A DNA stretch of 64,000 bases from Planctomycetota bacterium. Its GTDB lineage: Bacteria; Planctomycetota; Phycisphaerae; Phycisphaerales; UBA5793. A program made the translations under genes and the position numbers. The stretch is from contig JABFGK010000002.1 of NCBI GenBank assembly GCA_013112555.1, positions 1,612,001-1,676,000 of the forward strand, in the 5' to 3' direction. The notes below the pieces were generated by a model. That model had not been told where the DNA came from. It was given only the letters and a program-made list of their open reading frames with translations, and did not search any database. Positions 34,574 through 43,332 of this stretch are shown in pieces; position 1 is the first letter of the stretch, and each line of letters begins with the position of its first letter.

Positions 34574-36688
34574 ATGACGACTACCACCCCTCGAATGCTG
34601 CTCGTGCTGATCGCTGTTGCCACCATGGCACATTCAAACAACACCGCTGATGCCCAGCCTGCCATCAACACCGGCAGCCTCCTGCGCGAAATGTACGACA
34701 TGCAGCGACTCACCGAGTTGCCGTCACCGGCCTACAAGACGGTCCAGTATTCCTCCTATGACCGGCGCAGCAGCGTCCCGAATGGGCCCGGCTGGTTTGC
34801 CAATGCCGACGGCTTCGGCGGCGAACCGATCCCGGGATTCCTGTCGGTCGTGTCCGAGCCGAATGAACAAGGCATCGGTGAGTACCTGATCTGTGATGTA
34901 CAAACGCCCGGCGTCATCGTCCGAACCTGGACCGCTGCGATGGGCGGCACACTCAAAGTCACACTCGACGGCAACGAAACACCACTTTACGAAGGGCCGA
35001 CGGCCGACTTCCTGTTCTCCCCATATCACGCGCTGGCCAACGCACACAGCCAAGATGAATCCCTCGCAGCCCCCGGCACCTTCCAACAGCACGAAGCATC
35101 GTATTGCCCGATCCCGTTTGCTGAAGGATGCCGTATTACATGGACCGGGAAACTAAGAGAAGTTCATTTCTATCAAATTCAGATCCGGGAATATGAACCG
35201 GACGCCGACGTTCAGACATTCCAACTCAGCGATCTCACGACGTATGCAGATGATCTCGAAACGGCACAGCGAATACTCAACGCACCGGGGGCGGAATACG
35301 CCTACGCCGATGATCAGCCGATCCATTCGATGGCGGTGAACATCAACGGGCATGAGAAGATCGATGTGTTGAATCTGGACGGCCCGGGTGCCATCGAACG
35401 GCTCACACTCAAGGTCAGTGCTGCCAACGTGGAGCATGCCTTGCGACAGGTCGTTCTCGAAATCTACTTCGACGGCTATCCCTGGCCACAGGTCGAAGCC
35501 CCGGTCGGTGACTTTTTTGGTGCTGCTCCCGGCATCAACCCGCTGGACTCGATGCCGTTCACCGTCGAGCCTGATGGAACCATGACCTGTCGCTATGTCA
35601 TGCCATTTGCATCGTCGGTACGCGTAGCCTTGAGCAATCACGGCGATCAGCCGGTGACCGTGACCGGTTCAGTGGCACCGATGTCGTATGAATGGACGGA
35701 TCGGTCACTGCACTTCCGCGCCCGCTGGCGGGTGGATCACGATGTCGTCGGGTGGAGCCAGGCCCCGCAGGATTTGCCGTTTCTGCTGGCCAACGGGGCC
35801 GGCCGCTATGTCGGCACGTCCTCCATGCTTCTGAATCCAACGAATATCACGACCCCCTGGGGTAGTTGGTGGGGCGAGGGCGATGAGAAGATCTTTGTTG
35901 ATGACGACCGGGTGCCGTCGACATTCGGAACGGGGTCTGAGGACTATTACAATTATGCCTGGTCGGTCCCCGAGATCTTCACGTTTGCCTACTGTGGTCA
36001 GCCGCGCAACGACGGGCCGGGCAATCGCGGCTTTGTGACGAACAACCGATGGCACATCATCGACGATCTGCCGTTTGCCAGCCGCATCGCCTTCTATATG
36101 GAACTGTTCCCGCACTCGCGCGTGCCGGGGATGTCCTATGCGCGGATCGGCTATCACTATGCCCGGCCTGGTTGTTATGACGATCACGTGATCATTACCG
36201 ATGAGGATGTACGCATCCTCGAGCGACCGGAGAACTGGCAACCTGCGGCTTCATACATCCTGCAGGATGCGACGATTTACAGCGTCGAGGACTTGCTCTC
36301 GATCACGCCGGCCATGCGGATTATCCGCGACCACTTCTGGGCCGGTGGGCAGGTGCTGGCCTGGCAGCCGCCGAGGGTCGGCGACTCGCTGCACATCAGG
36401 ATCACCGTGCCGGAGGACGGGAAGTATCAACTGTACCTCGGCTGCGGTCTGACCCCCGGGGCAGGCCGGATCACGTTTGCGATGGACGAGAACCCCATCA
36501 ACATTGAAGGACACGGCGAGCAGGTTGATCTGTATGTGCCATACCGCACATTGGAGCGGCAGTTCGCAACACCGGTGATGAACCTGACGGCCGGCGAGCA
36601 TGGGCTGACCGTCACGTTTGCGGGAGCACCGGACTCCGTGAGCACCCCGATGATCTGCCTGGACTACCTGGCATGCAAGAAGCGGTAG
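34574..36688 (+). CDS. Secreted DUF2961 / GH172-family glycoside hydrolase
   Basis: The 704-residue protein has a signal peptide (to about residue 28, THMAHSNNTADAQ-like boundary) and a double jelly-roll DUF2961 domain: PNGPGWFANADGFGG, IVRTWTAAMGGTLKVTLDG and the signature FGTGSEDYYNYAW with Glu456, equivalent to the catalytic acid of GH172. Known members act on D-fructofuranose anhydrides or D-arabinofuranosides. A C-terminal beta-rich domain (about 580-704) looks carbohydrate-binding. Members are abundant in planctomycetes that degrade polysaccharides. GGAG precedes ATG 34574. Substrate unknown. Confidence 0.85.
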   Translation: MTTTTPRMLLVLIAVATMAHSNNTADAQPAINTGSLLREMYDMQRLTELPSPAYKTVQYSSYDRRSSVPNGPGWFANADGFGGEPIPGFLSVVSEPNEQGIGEYLICDVQTPGVIVRTWTAAMGGTLKVTLDGNETPLYEGPTADFLFSPYHALANAHSQDESLAAPGTFQQHEASYCPIPFAEGCRITWTGKLREVHFYQIQIREYEPDADVQTFQLSDLTTYADDLETAQRILNAPGAEYAYADDQPIHSMAVNINGHEKIDVLNLDGPGAIERLTLKVSAANVEHALRQVVLEIYFDGYPWPQVEAPVGDFFGAAPGINPLDSMPFTVEPDGTMTCRYVMPFASSVRVALSNHGDQPVTVTGSVAPMSYEWTDRSLHFRARWRVDHDVVGWSQAPQDLPFLLANGAGRYVGTSSMLLNPTNITTPWGSWWGEGDEKIFVDDDRVPSTFGTGSEDYYNYAWSVPEIFTFAYCGQPRNDGPGNRGFVTNNRWHIIDDLPFASRIAFYMELFPHSRVPGMSYARIGYHYARPGCYDDHVIITDEDVRILERPENWQPAASYILQDATIYSVEDLLSITPAMRIIRDHFWAGGQVLAWQPPRVGDSLHIRITVPEDGKYQLYLGCGLTPGAGRITFAMDENPINIEGHGEQVDLYVPYRTLERQFATPVMNLTAGEHGLTVTFAGAPDSVSTPMICLDYLACKKR

Positions 36689-36930
36689 GTGCGAGCAGCG
36701 TGCGTGTGAGAGGGCGTTGTGGTTGATTGCGGGTTATCAGCCACTTCTTCGTCCCATAAAGAGGGGCAGATGGGTCTTTTTCATCAATCAGCACAATCTC
36801 CCAAGTACTCTCCAGTTCTTGGCTTGTGTTCGATTCCTGCCCTGTCTATCCTGTACAGATCAGCAGGCGGAATCTCCCGCTCTTGCTGATACTGAACGTG
36901 ATTGATTTCAGACATTTCAGGAGGGATCTG

Positions 36931-37626
36931 ATGAAGAAGTCTCTGTTTGTATGCGCCGCGGCCGTGGCAGCGATGGCCACGTCAGCAATGGCGGACACCT
37001 ACTACGTCCGTGGTGATTTCAACGGGTGGAGCAACAACGCTGACCCGATGGTGCAGACCGGCCCGAACAGTTACGAGTATCTTGTGACAGGCCTGACACC
37101 CGGACAGGCCTACGAGTTCAAGGCGACCGTCGATGACTGGTCAATGAGCGCCCCCGGCAGCAACGCGAAGCACGTGGCTGATGCGAATGGCGAACTGTTT
37201 GTCACCCTGTTTGACACGGACTCGCATGGCGATGGATGGAATCCGGAAGGCAAGTGGCGTCTCGGCTATGCCGATGGTGGTGCCTTTGATTGGGAAATTG
37301 TGGGCGATATGAACGGATGGGGTGGCGGGTCCGACTGGCACCTTGCTGACTACGGCGGCGGCTGGCATTGGCGCATTGTTTCCCTCTCGGCTGGCACCTA
37401 TCAGTTCAAGTTCCGCCAGCAGGGATCCTGGGACTTCAACATCGGCGATGATTTCGGTAACTCGGCCGGCAATAACGAGATCTTTCTGGCTGAGGACTCC
37501 CAAGTCGAATTTGTCCTCGACTTGGTCAACGGCCGCTGGACGGCGCACGTCATCCCGACTCCAGGTTCAGCAATGATCCTGGGCGTGGCCGGCCTCTGCT
37601 TCGTGCCTCGTCGCCGCCGTCGGTAA
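36931..37626 (+). CDS. Secreted protein with two starch-binding-like E-set domains and PEP-CTERM-like tail
   Basis: The 231-residue product has a signal peptide MKKSLFVCAAAVAAMATSAMA. Two related beta-sandwich units follow, TYYVRGDFNGWSNN and WEIVGDMNGWGGGSDW, resembling CBM48/CBM20-like or isoamylase-N domains. The end, VIPTPGSAMILGVAGL followed by FVPRRRRR, is a sorting tail of the PEP-CTERM kind: Pro-rich motif, hydrophobic helix, Arg cluster. It is probably exported and processed at the membrane. AGGAGGG sits ahead of ATG 36931 and a terminator follows the stop. Confidence 0.78.
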   Translation: MKKSLFVCAAAVAAMATSAMADTYYVRGDFNGWSNNADPMVQTGPNSYEYLVTGLTPGQAYEFKATVDDWSMSAPGSNAKHVADANGELFVTLFDTDSHGDGWNPEGKWRLGYADGGAFDWEIVGDMNGWGGGSDWHLADYGGGWHWRIVSLSAGTYQFKFRQQGSWDFNIGDDFGNSAGNNEIFLAEDSQVEFVLDLVNGRWTAHVIPTPGSAMILGVAGLCFVPRRRRR

Positions 37627-37658
37627 GACCCGGATATTCCATGATTGAACTTTCAACT

Positions 37659-37699
37659 GCTCCGGTGTGTGCGAATACACATCGGAGCGGTCTGTTTTT
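37659..37699 (+). terminator. Intrinsic terminator
   Basis: GCTCCGGTGTGT and ACACATCGGAGC form a ~12-base-pair stem with one mismatch and a six-base loop. TTTTT follows at 37695-37699, 33 bases after the stop of the PEP-CTERM-like gene. Confidence 0.75.
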
Positions 37700-37953
37700 G
37701 TCGCTGGTGCGACCAGGCACATACTTCGGGAAGGCGATGGATGGGCCCGTGTCATTCAAGTCGGTGCCAATGAAGATGTTGCGCAGGCGAGGGCCGAAAA
37801 CGCCGGTCTTTTTGAAATGAACCGTGATGTTGACCCATCTGAGGCGACCCATGAGGCACGTTGACGGCGTTCGCAGCCGTGCTTCGACCGCCATATACTG
37901 CCTTCCGAGCCCGCCACAGATTCGTCGGGTGTTGCTCACCAGGGAGAAGAATC

Positions 37954-39417
37954 ATGATTTCACGGTATACCACGGGATCAGCGCCTCGTACTCTGGCCGG
38001 CCTGGCCTTCATGGTCTTGTCGCTGTCGTCAGCCACGAGCCATGCCGATGAGCGCATCTTCGGCAATCCGGATTGGTACGGGGGCCGGGGGTACGCAACG
38101 GCGCCCGGCGACTTTGACGGCAACGGCACGGTCGATCTGCTCACCACGCGCCCGCCACGATACGACAGTTTCGGGCAGCTGATTGAGTACGGCAACTACA
38201 CCATCTATCTCAACCGGGATGGGCAGGGATCATTCGAAGATGTCACCATTGATGCAGACTACGGAACGTGGACACTGGTCGTCGGCGATCTGAATGGCGA
38301 CAAAGCGGTTGACGCGGTTGATGACAACGGCGTGGTTCTGCTGGGGAACGGAGACGGTTCGTTCGTGGTCGGCGGCTCGTATGACAACGGACAAGGTTCG
38401 GTGAGGGCGCTGGCGCTGGGCGACATGGACAACGATAACGATCTGGATATCGTGGTCCCGAACGGGGGCCATGTACTGCTCAACGACGGCACCGGTTCGT
38501 TCTACACGAACTTTGTCGGCAGTGACGTCGAGGGCGGAATCGGCGTGGCGCTGTGCGATGTCAACGAAGATCAGGTGCTCGACATCGTCACCGTGGATGG
38601 CTTCGCCTCGGTGGCTCGCATCCAACTCGGTCTGGGAGACGGGCAGGGCAATCCCGGGCCGCCGTATGACGTGGGTGTCGGAGGTGCCCGGCCGAATGCC
38701 GTGTATGCCGCCGACATGAACGTTGACGGGCACATCGATCTCGTCACGCTCAACCTGGAAACGGATGAAGTCGCTGTCGTCCTGGGGCATGGCGACGGGA
38801 CCTTTGACAGCCCGAAACGCTTCCTCGGGCACGCGCCGGGCTACTACGAGTCGTACGTTCTGACTGTGGCAGATGTGACAGGGAATGATGTGCCGGATGT
38901 GATGGTCAGCAGCACGCTATACGGCAATGGGTGGAGTCACGAGGAAACGTCCATCTTTGTCAACGACGGCGACGGCAACCTCGACTTCGTGCAGGAGATC
39001 GAATACTTCGGTGAGTCCTGGCAGAACATTGTCGCGGCGGACATCAATGACGACAATCTGATGGACCTGGCCACAGGCAGTCACATTCTGTTCAATCAAC
39101 TTGATTTGTCGTTCCAGATCAACGGAAGTTGCCCGGGCCGCATGACATTTGAGGTGCACGGGGCGGCGTCGGGAGGCACCGTCGCGTTCCTGTATGCCCT
39201 GGAGACCGGCGAAGCACGGATTCCATCGGGCTACCCCTGTGCCGTCACGCTGCTCGGATTGCGTGAGGGCTACCGGCTGGCACACGTGGCGACCGCCGAT
39301 GCCAGCGGGATCGCCTCATTCTCGACCCAGGTACCCTTGAAGGCCTGCGGCCAGGCATACATTCAGGCGCTCGATGTCGAAACCTGCCGTACCACGCTGG
39401 TTTTGAAGGTTCAGTAG
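37954..39417 (+). CDS. Secreted FG-GAP/VCBS beta-propeller protein
   Basis: The 487-residue product carries a signal peptide ending SATSHA (about residue 30). At least six FG-GAP/VCBS repeats follow, for example PGDFDGNGTVDLL, VGDLNGDKAVDAV, LGDMDNDNDLDIVV and ADMNVDGHIDLVT, which fold as a propeller and usually bind calcium. The last ~100 residues are a separate Cys-containing domain (TFEVHGAASGG, ADASGIASFS) also found at the end of the Asp-box protein at 40551. I start at ATG 37954 behind AGGGAGAAGA; the open frame 31 codons upstream lacks signal-peptide character. Extracellular location is inferred. Confidence 0.82.
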   Translation: MISRYTTGSAPRTLAGLAFMVLSLSSATSHADERIFGNPDWYGGRGYATAPGDFDGNGTVDLLTTRPPRYDSFGQLIEYGNYTIYLNRDGQGSFEDVTIDADYGTWTLVVGDLNGDKAVDAVDDNGVVLLGNGDGSFVVGGSYDNGQGSVRALALGDMDNDNDLDIVVPNGGHVLLNDGTGSFYTNFVGSDVEGGIGVALCDVNEDQVLDIVTVDGFASVARIQLGLGDGQGNPGPPYDVGVGGARPNAVYAADMNVDGHIDLVTLNLETDEVAVVLGHGDGTFDSPKRFLGHAPGYYESYVLTVADVTGNDVPDVMVSSTLYGNGWSHEETSIFVNDGDGNLDFVQEIEYFGESWQNIVAADINDDNLMDLATGSHILFNQLDLSFQINGSCPGRMTFEVHGAASGGTVAFLYALETGEARIPSGYPCAVTLLGLREGYRLAHVATADASGIASFSTQVPLKACGQAYIQALDVETCRTTLVLKVQ

Positions 39418-39683
39418 CCCATCGGCCTAGTTCGATGATCGCCGGGCAGAAGCACGCGCCAGGCCGGGCGCCGGGGCGCCGGTCCGTCCATTCACCGGCG
39501 ACTGGTGGCGCCGGTGGGTCGATCGAGATTCTTGCTGTGCCGATCAGTTCCCTCTTGACAAACCGGCGACCATTCGGGTAGTCTCGGAGCAACCGACCAA
39601 GGCCGGGGAACAAGAACCTGAGGTACGGGATTGTTTTCAAAAGTCACGAAACTGCCCCCTTTTTGAATGCGAGGAGGCCTGTC

Positions 39684-40433
39684 ATGTCGTCATCTGCACG
39701 TCAGATATGCCGATCGACCCTAATTCCGACCGTCTCAGCGATGCTGTTGGCGGGTTCATGTGCATTGCTGCCCGGTTGCAGCCACACCAGGGGCAAGGCC
39801 TCGCTCGGTGCGTCCACAACGGCGGGGATCGCTGGGACCGCCTCGCCGGACTACAAGCACGAGCGCATGCGACAAGCGATGCAGGGCCTGATCTACGACT
39901 CCGGTCTGGTTGAGGTTGATCCCGTCGTGGCGGCCGATGTGGTCGGCGATCGGAATCCGGACGCGGCCGTGGCCGAGTATGAGGAAGGCCTGCGGATGCT
40001 CTATGTGGTCAACGACCGTGTGGCCGCCATCGCATCCTTCACCCGGGCCGTGCTACTCAATCCGGATCGCATCGAGCATTACAACGGCCTGGGCCGGGCG
40101 TTGCTGTTCAAAGGCAAGATGGCCGAGTCACTGGCTGCCTTTCGCACCGCATTGCTGATCGATCCCGACGACTTCGATGCCCAACTCGGCTTGGCTGAGG
40201 CGATGCAGATGGGTGGGGGAGAGTACGAAGATGCGATCGTGGCCTGGCAGCGTGTGCTGGCACTGGACCCATCGTATGACGAAGCCCACGGGCGCCTCGC
40301 AGCGCTCTTGTACTACACAGGTGACTATGCCGAATCGTGGGAACATGTGCACCAGGCGGAGGCCATGGGATATGCCGTCCCGCCTCAGTTCCGCCCGTTG
40401 TTGGCAGCCAAGATGGCTGAACCGACTCGCTAA
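39684..40433 (+). CDS. TPR-containing lipoprotein
   Basis: The 249-residue product has a lipoprotein signal with lipobox LLPGC and then a Gly/Ala/Ser linker. TPR repeats occupy about 95-230: NDRVAAIASFTRAVLLNPD, GKMAESLAAFRTALLIDPDD and YEDAIVAWQRVLALDPSYD. It is probably an envelope scaffold. GAGGAGG precedes ATG 39684, so I prefer this to the ATG seven codons earlier. It lies 117 bases before the Asp-box gene. No enzymatic motif is visible. Confidence 0.78.
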   Translation: MSSSARQICRSTLIPTVSAMLLAGSCALLPGCSHTRGKASLGASTTAGIAGTASPDYKHERMRQAMQGLIYDSGLVEVDPVVAADVVGDRNPDAAVAEYEEGLRMLYVVNDRVAAIASFTRAVLLNPDRIEHYNGLGRALLFKGKMAESLAAFRTALLIDPDDFDAQLGLAEAMQMGGGEYEDAIVAWQRVLALDPSYDEAHGRLAALLYYTGDYAESWEHVHQAEAMGYAVPPQFRPLLAAKMAEPTR

Positions 40434-40550
40434 CACAGCATGATCCCAGATGAAGGCACCGACTGGCTGCCGGCCGCATGTCGTTGAGACACACGGTGCG
40501 ACCACAGGCAGAACAGGGCACAGAGACACCATTGCCCGGGAGATACCGAT

Positions 40551-42203
40551 ATGCATAATCGCCACTGCACCAGAACACGTTCGAGAGCAGCCGCTACCGG
40601 CACTGCCATATCCACCGCGTGCTTGATACTCAGCAGCACGGGTTTCGCTCAGGAACCGATCATCGGCCCGCAGATCCGGATCGATGTGAACGGCGGCGTA
40701 GAAGCAGCCAACGAAACCACCATTTCCTCGATTCATATGAACCCGAATGAGGTCGTCGCCGGCTGGAACGACTGGCGCGAAAGCACCGGATTCAGTGAGA
40801 TCATCCGAATGGGTGTCGCTGTCAGCAATGACGGCGGCCAGACGTGGGAGGACTTCTTGCTGCGGGCACCCTCCGGTCACCAATCCACCGTCGAAGGCGA
40901 TCCGATGACCTGCTACGACAACCGCACCGGCACACTCTGGGCAGGCGCCATGTCCTGGACAGGAAGCGGCGGCGTGTATGTCGCACGCAAGCGACCCGGC
41001 GAAAACACGTTTGATGACCCGGTCATGACCTACGTCTACGGCGGAATCGATAAGGGCTGGATGGCAGCCGGCGTCGATCCGTTCGATCCGAACGCCACGC
41101 GCGTCTATGTAACGTACAACCTCGGGAACCAGTACTCGACCGACATGGGCCAGACGTGGACGAATCCGCGCTCACTCGGCTCCGGCATCGGGTTCCTGCC
41201 GCGTGTCGGCCCCAACGGTGAACTGTACGTCGCCTACTGGGATTACGGCTCGGGCGTCATGCTCGCGCGGAGTTTCGACGGCGGGCAGTCATTTGAGCCG
41301 GCAGTACGGATTGCCACCCGCATGGATACATGGAGCACCCAGGACGGCTCGCGCTTCCCCGGCTCATTCCGTGTCCCACCGCTCAACTCGCTCGCTGTGG
41401 ATCCGAACAACGGCACAGTGTACAGCGTGTATTTTGACACGACGGACTGGTCCGGCGGGTATCGCAATGTCGATCTCTACTTCTCGAAGTCAACCGACCA
41501 GGGTGCCAACTGGACGACGCCGCGTGTTATTAACTCCGACAGCAACCCGGCCGGTGACCAGTTCTTCCCGTGGATCGAAGTGGACGAGCGCGGCTGGATT
41601 CACATGGTGTTTTATGACACACGCCATACCGTGCAGGCAGATAATGCCCCCCACGGGATGTTTGATGCCTACTACGCCCTGAGTACCGATGGCGGTGACA
41701 CCTGGCGTGAGTATCGCCTGACGCCCAACTCATTTGACAGTTATTACGACGGCCTCGACCGTGGGTCTTCCCAGTTCCTCGGCGACTACCTCGGCCTCGC
41801 AGTGGGGGGCAACAAGGTGTACCCATGTTACCTCTCCACCCAGAACGGTGATTCGGATACGTTTTCGCATGTCATTACGCTGCCCGTGCTGGAAATGATG
41901 AAGCCGATCCCGGGTGTCTCCGGCCAGGATAACACGTTTGAAGTACACAACGCGACACCCGGCGAAGCGGTTCACTTCGTCTATGGCCTGCGACAGGGGT
42001 CGGTGAACGTGCCGGGTTGCTCGGGTCTGACCGTCAGCGTTCGGAACCCGACCATTATGGGCAGTGCCGTTGCCGATGCAAGCGGCATTGCATCACTCGG
42101 CCTGTTTGTTCCCGGCAATGCCGGCGGCCGAACGATCTACCTGCAGGGCGTTGAGCGCGGCACCTGCCAGGTGAGCAACCTGCTGCCGTTTGTGTTTGAA
42201 TAG
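40551..42203 (+). CDS. Secreted Asp-box (BNR) sialidase-like beta-propeller protein
   Basis: The 550-residue protein starts with a basic, then hydrophobic signal peptide ending GFAQ. Five Asp-box motifs are visible: SNDGGQTWED, STDMGQTWTN, SFDGGQSFEP, STDQGANWTT and STDGGDTWRE. They define a sialidase-type propeller, but the catalytic Arg triad and Tyr/Glu pair of true sialidases could not be placed, so the activity is open. The C-terminal ~100 residues (NTFEVHNATPG, VADASGIASLG, GTCQVSN) are homologous to the end of the FG-GAP protein at 37954. GGGAGA precedes ATG 40551. Confidence 0.8.
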   Translation: MHNRHCTRTRSRAAATGTAISTACLILSSTGFAQEPIIGPQIRIDVNGGVEAANETTISSIHMNPNEVVAGWNDWRESTGFSEIIRMGVAVSNDGGQTWEDFLLRAPSGHQSTVEGDPMTCYDNRTGTLWAGAMSWTGSGGVYVARKRPGENTFDDPVMTYVYGGIDKGWMAAGVDPFDPNATRVYVTYNLGNQYSTDMGQTWTNPRSLGSGIGFLPRVGPNGELYVAYWDYGSGVMLARSFDGGQSFEPAVRIATRMDTWSTQDGSRFPGSFRVPPLNSLAVDPNNGTVYSVYFDTTDWSGGYRNVDLYFSKSTDQGANWTTPRVINSDSNPAGDQFFPWIEVDERGWIHMVFYDTRHTVQADNAPHGMFDAYYALSTDGGDTWREYRLTPNSFDSYYDGLDRGSSQFLGDYLGLAVGGNKVYPCYLSTQNGDSDTFSHVITLPVLEMMKPIPGVSGQDNTFEVHNATPGEAVHFVYGLRQGSVNVPGCSGLTVSVRNPTIMGSAVADASGIASLGLFVPGNAGGRTIYLQGVERGTCQVSNLLPFVFE

Positions 42204-42221
42204 GAGCACGAGTGCGTTGCC

Positions 42222-42266
42222 CCGGGGCTAATCTTTGGGTACCGGGGGCACGATGTTAGCCCCCGG
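42222..42266 (+). terminator. Hairpin after the Asp-box gene, touching the IS left end
   Basis: CCGGGGCTAA pairs with TTAGCCCCCGG (one bulge) across a 24-base loop, 18 bases past the stop. Its right arm merges with the outer bases of the IS inverted repeat. There is no T-run. Confidence 0.4.
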
Positions 42267-43271
42267 TGAATACGAGGATTATGCATGAAGCGTTCGGTTT
42301 CGCGCGATTCGAGCGGCGTTGATGGCGAGTTTGGCACCGACCCAGTAGCGGACGCGGTGCAGGCGGCGTGCCCAGGCGGGCAAGGAGATCAGGCCACCCC
42401 CGAAGCTGGCCATCGCGCCAAAGAACCGCTCGATGTCACCGCGCATCACAAACAGGTGCTTCCGAAGGCCGGAACAGTGTTCCAGGAAATACATGCTCGT
42501 CAGTCGATCCGGATGGTGCGTTCGATGTCCGAGTTCCGTGCCAGGGCGTTGTCGTGGAGCCAGCAACACAAGACCCGCATCAGCCGTCGCAGCATAGAGG
42601 GGATTACGATCGTAGTTGGCATCCGCCAAGACCGGCAGTCCATTGAGCGTCGGGGTTTGTCCCAATGCGGGAACCAGGTCCTCCCGGGCAACGACCGGCT
42701 CCGATTCGTGCATTGGCTTGACAATCCATTGTCGGACGCACTGCTGATCATCGATGACAAGATGTAACTTATAGCCGCGCCGCTTGCCTCCATCAGCCCA
42801 GCCATAGGTCGCATCTGGATCGCCGGTGTGTGATCGAAGTGACAACGGTTTGCCGTCCAGGATCAGCCGCGTGGGTATGTGGTGGACGACCTGCAATCGG
42901 TCGAGCACCTGTTGTATGAGTTGAATGGTCGATGGATCACGCAGGCGTCGGCTCATGGTGGACTGATTCGGCAGGAGTCGCCGCCATGCCTGTCCCGGCC
43001 AGTGGTTGCGTTGGCAGGCCCAGTTGATGGATCGATCGTGCAGTGCGGCCCAGAACAGGACGGCCAGTATCTGAGGGTCGGAGTAGGTCAGTTGTGCGTG
43101 TCGACGACGTGGCAGCCTGCGGAGAGTGGCTACAATGAGGCACCAAAGTTCGCGTTCCATGCTCATGCTCCTATGGAAATAGGGGTTTTTGAAGGCATGA
43201 GTATGGGCGCGACTTTTGGCTCGCGCCACCTAACATACGCCGAACGCGCATAATCCTCGAATACACCGGGG
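42261..43271 (-). mobile_element. Insertion sequence with DDE transposase (IS4/IS5-like)
   Basis: Imperfect terminal inverted repeats bound the element. The left end is CCCCGGTGAATACGAGG-ATTATGC (42261-42284). The right end is its complement with GGTGTATTCGAGG (43248-43271). Between them is one intact transposase gene. No target-site duplication was evident; the outer C- and G-runs obscure the exact edges. Confidence 0.75.
42279..43229 (-). CDS. DDE transposase, IS4/IS5-like
   Basis: The 316-residue protein has an N-terminal helical DNA-binding region with LPNQSTMSRRLRD. An RNase H-like catalytic core follows: first Asp in LILDGKPL, second Asp in VLADANYDRNPLY, and Glu in DIERFFGAMASFGGG, with SLPAWARRLHRVRYWVGAKL afterwards. 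The last motif recalls transposases abundant in planctomycetes. The frame is intact, so the element may still be active. Its 3' end overlaps the left inverted repeat. Confidence 0.88.
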   Translation of the reverse strand: MARAKSRAHTHAFKNPYFHRSMSMERELWCLIVATLRRLPRRRHAQLTYSDPQILAVLFWAALHDRSINWACQRNHWPGQAWRRLLPNQSTMSRRLRDPSTIQLIQQVLDRLQVVHHIPTRLILDGKPLSLRSHTGDPDATYGWADGGKRRGYKLHLVIDDQQCVRQWIVKPMHESEPVVAREDLVPALGQTPTLNGLPVLADANYDRNPLYAATADAGLVLLAPRQRPGTELGHRTHHPDRLTSMYFLEHCSGLRKHLFVMRGDIERFFGAMASFGGGLISLPAWARRLHRVRYWVGAKLAINAARIARNRTLHA

Positions 43272-43301
43272 GGGGCGTGGCGCAGTCATTCAGATGAAAC
43301 A

Positions 43302-43327
43302 GGCAGTAGGAATTAATTCCTACTGCC
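43302..43327. terminator. Second copy of the 26-base palindrome, downstream of uppP
   Basis: Identical to 12029-12054: arms GGCAGTAGG and CCTACTGCC around AATTAATT. It begins five bases beyond the uppP stop codon, as expected for a transcript end, and just outside the IS right end. Confidence 0.45.
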
Positions 43328-43332
43328 CATTC

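Noticed and set aside
40551..42203. Catalytically competent sialidase
   Set aside because: Only Asp-boxes are clear; the Arg triad and Tyr/Glu nucleophile pair could not be placed.
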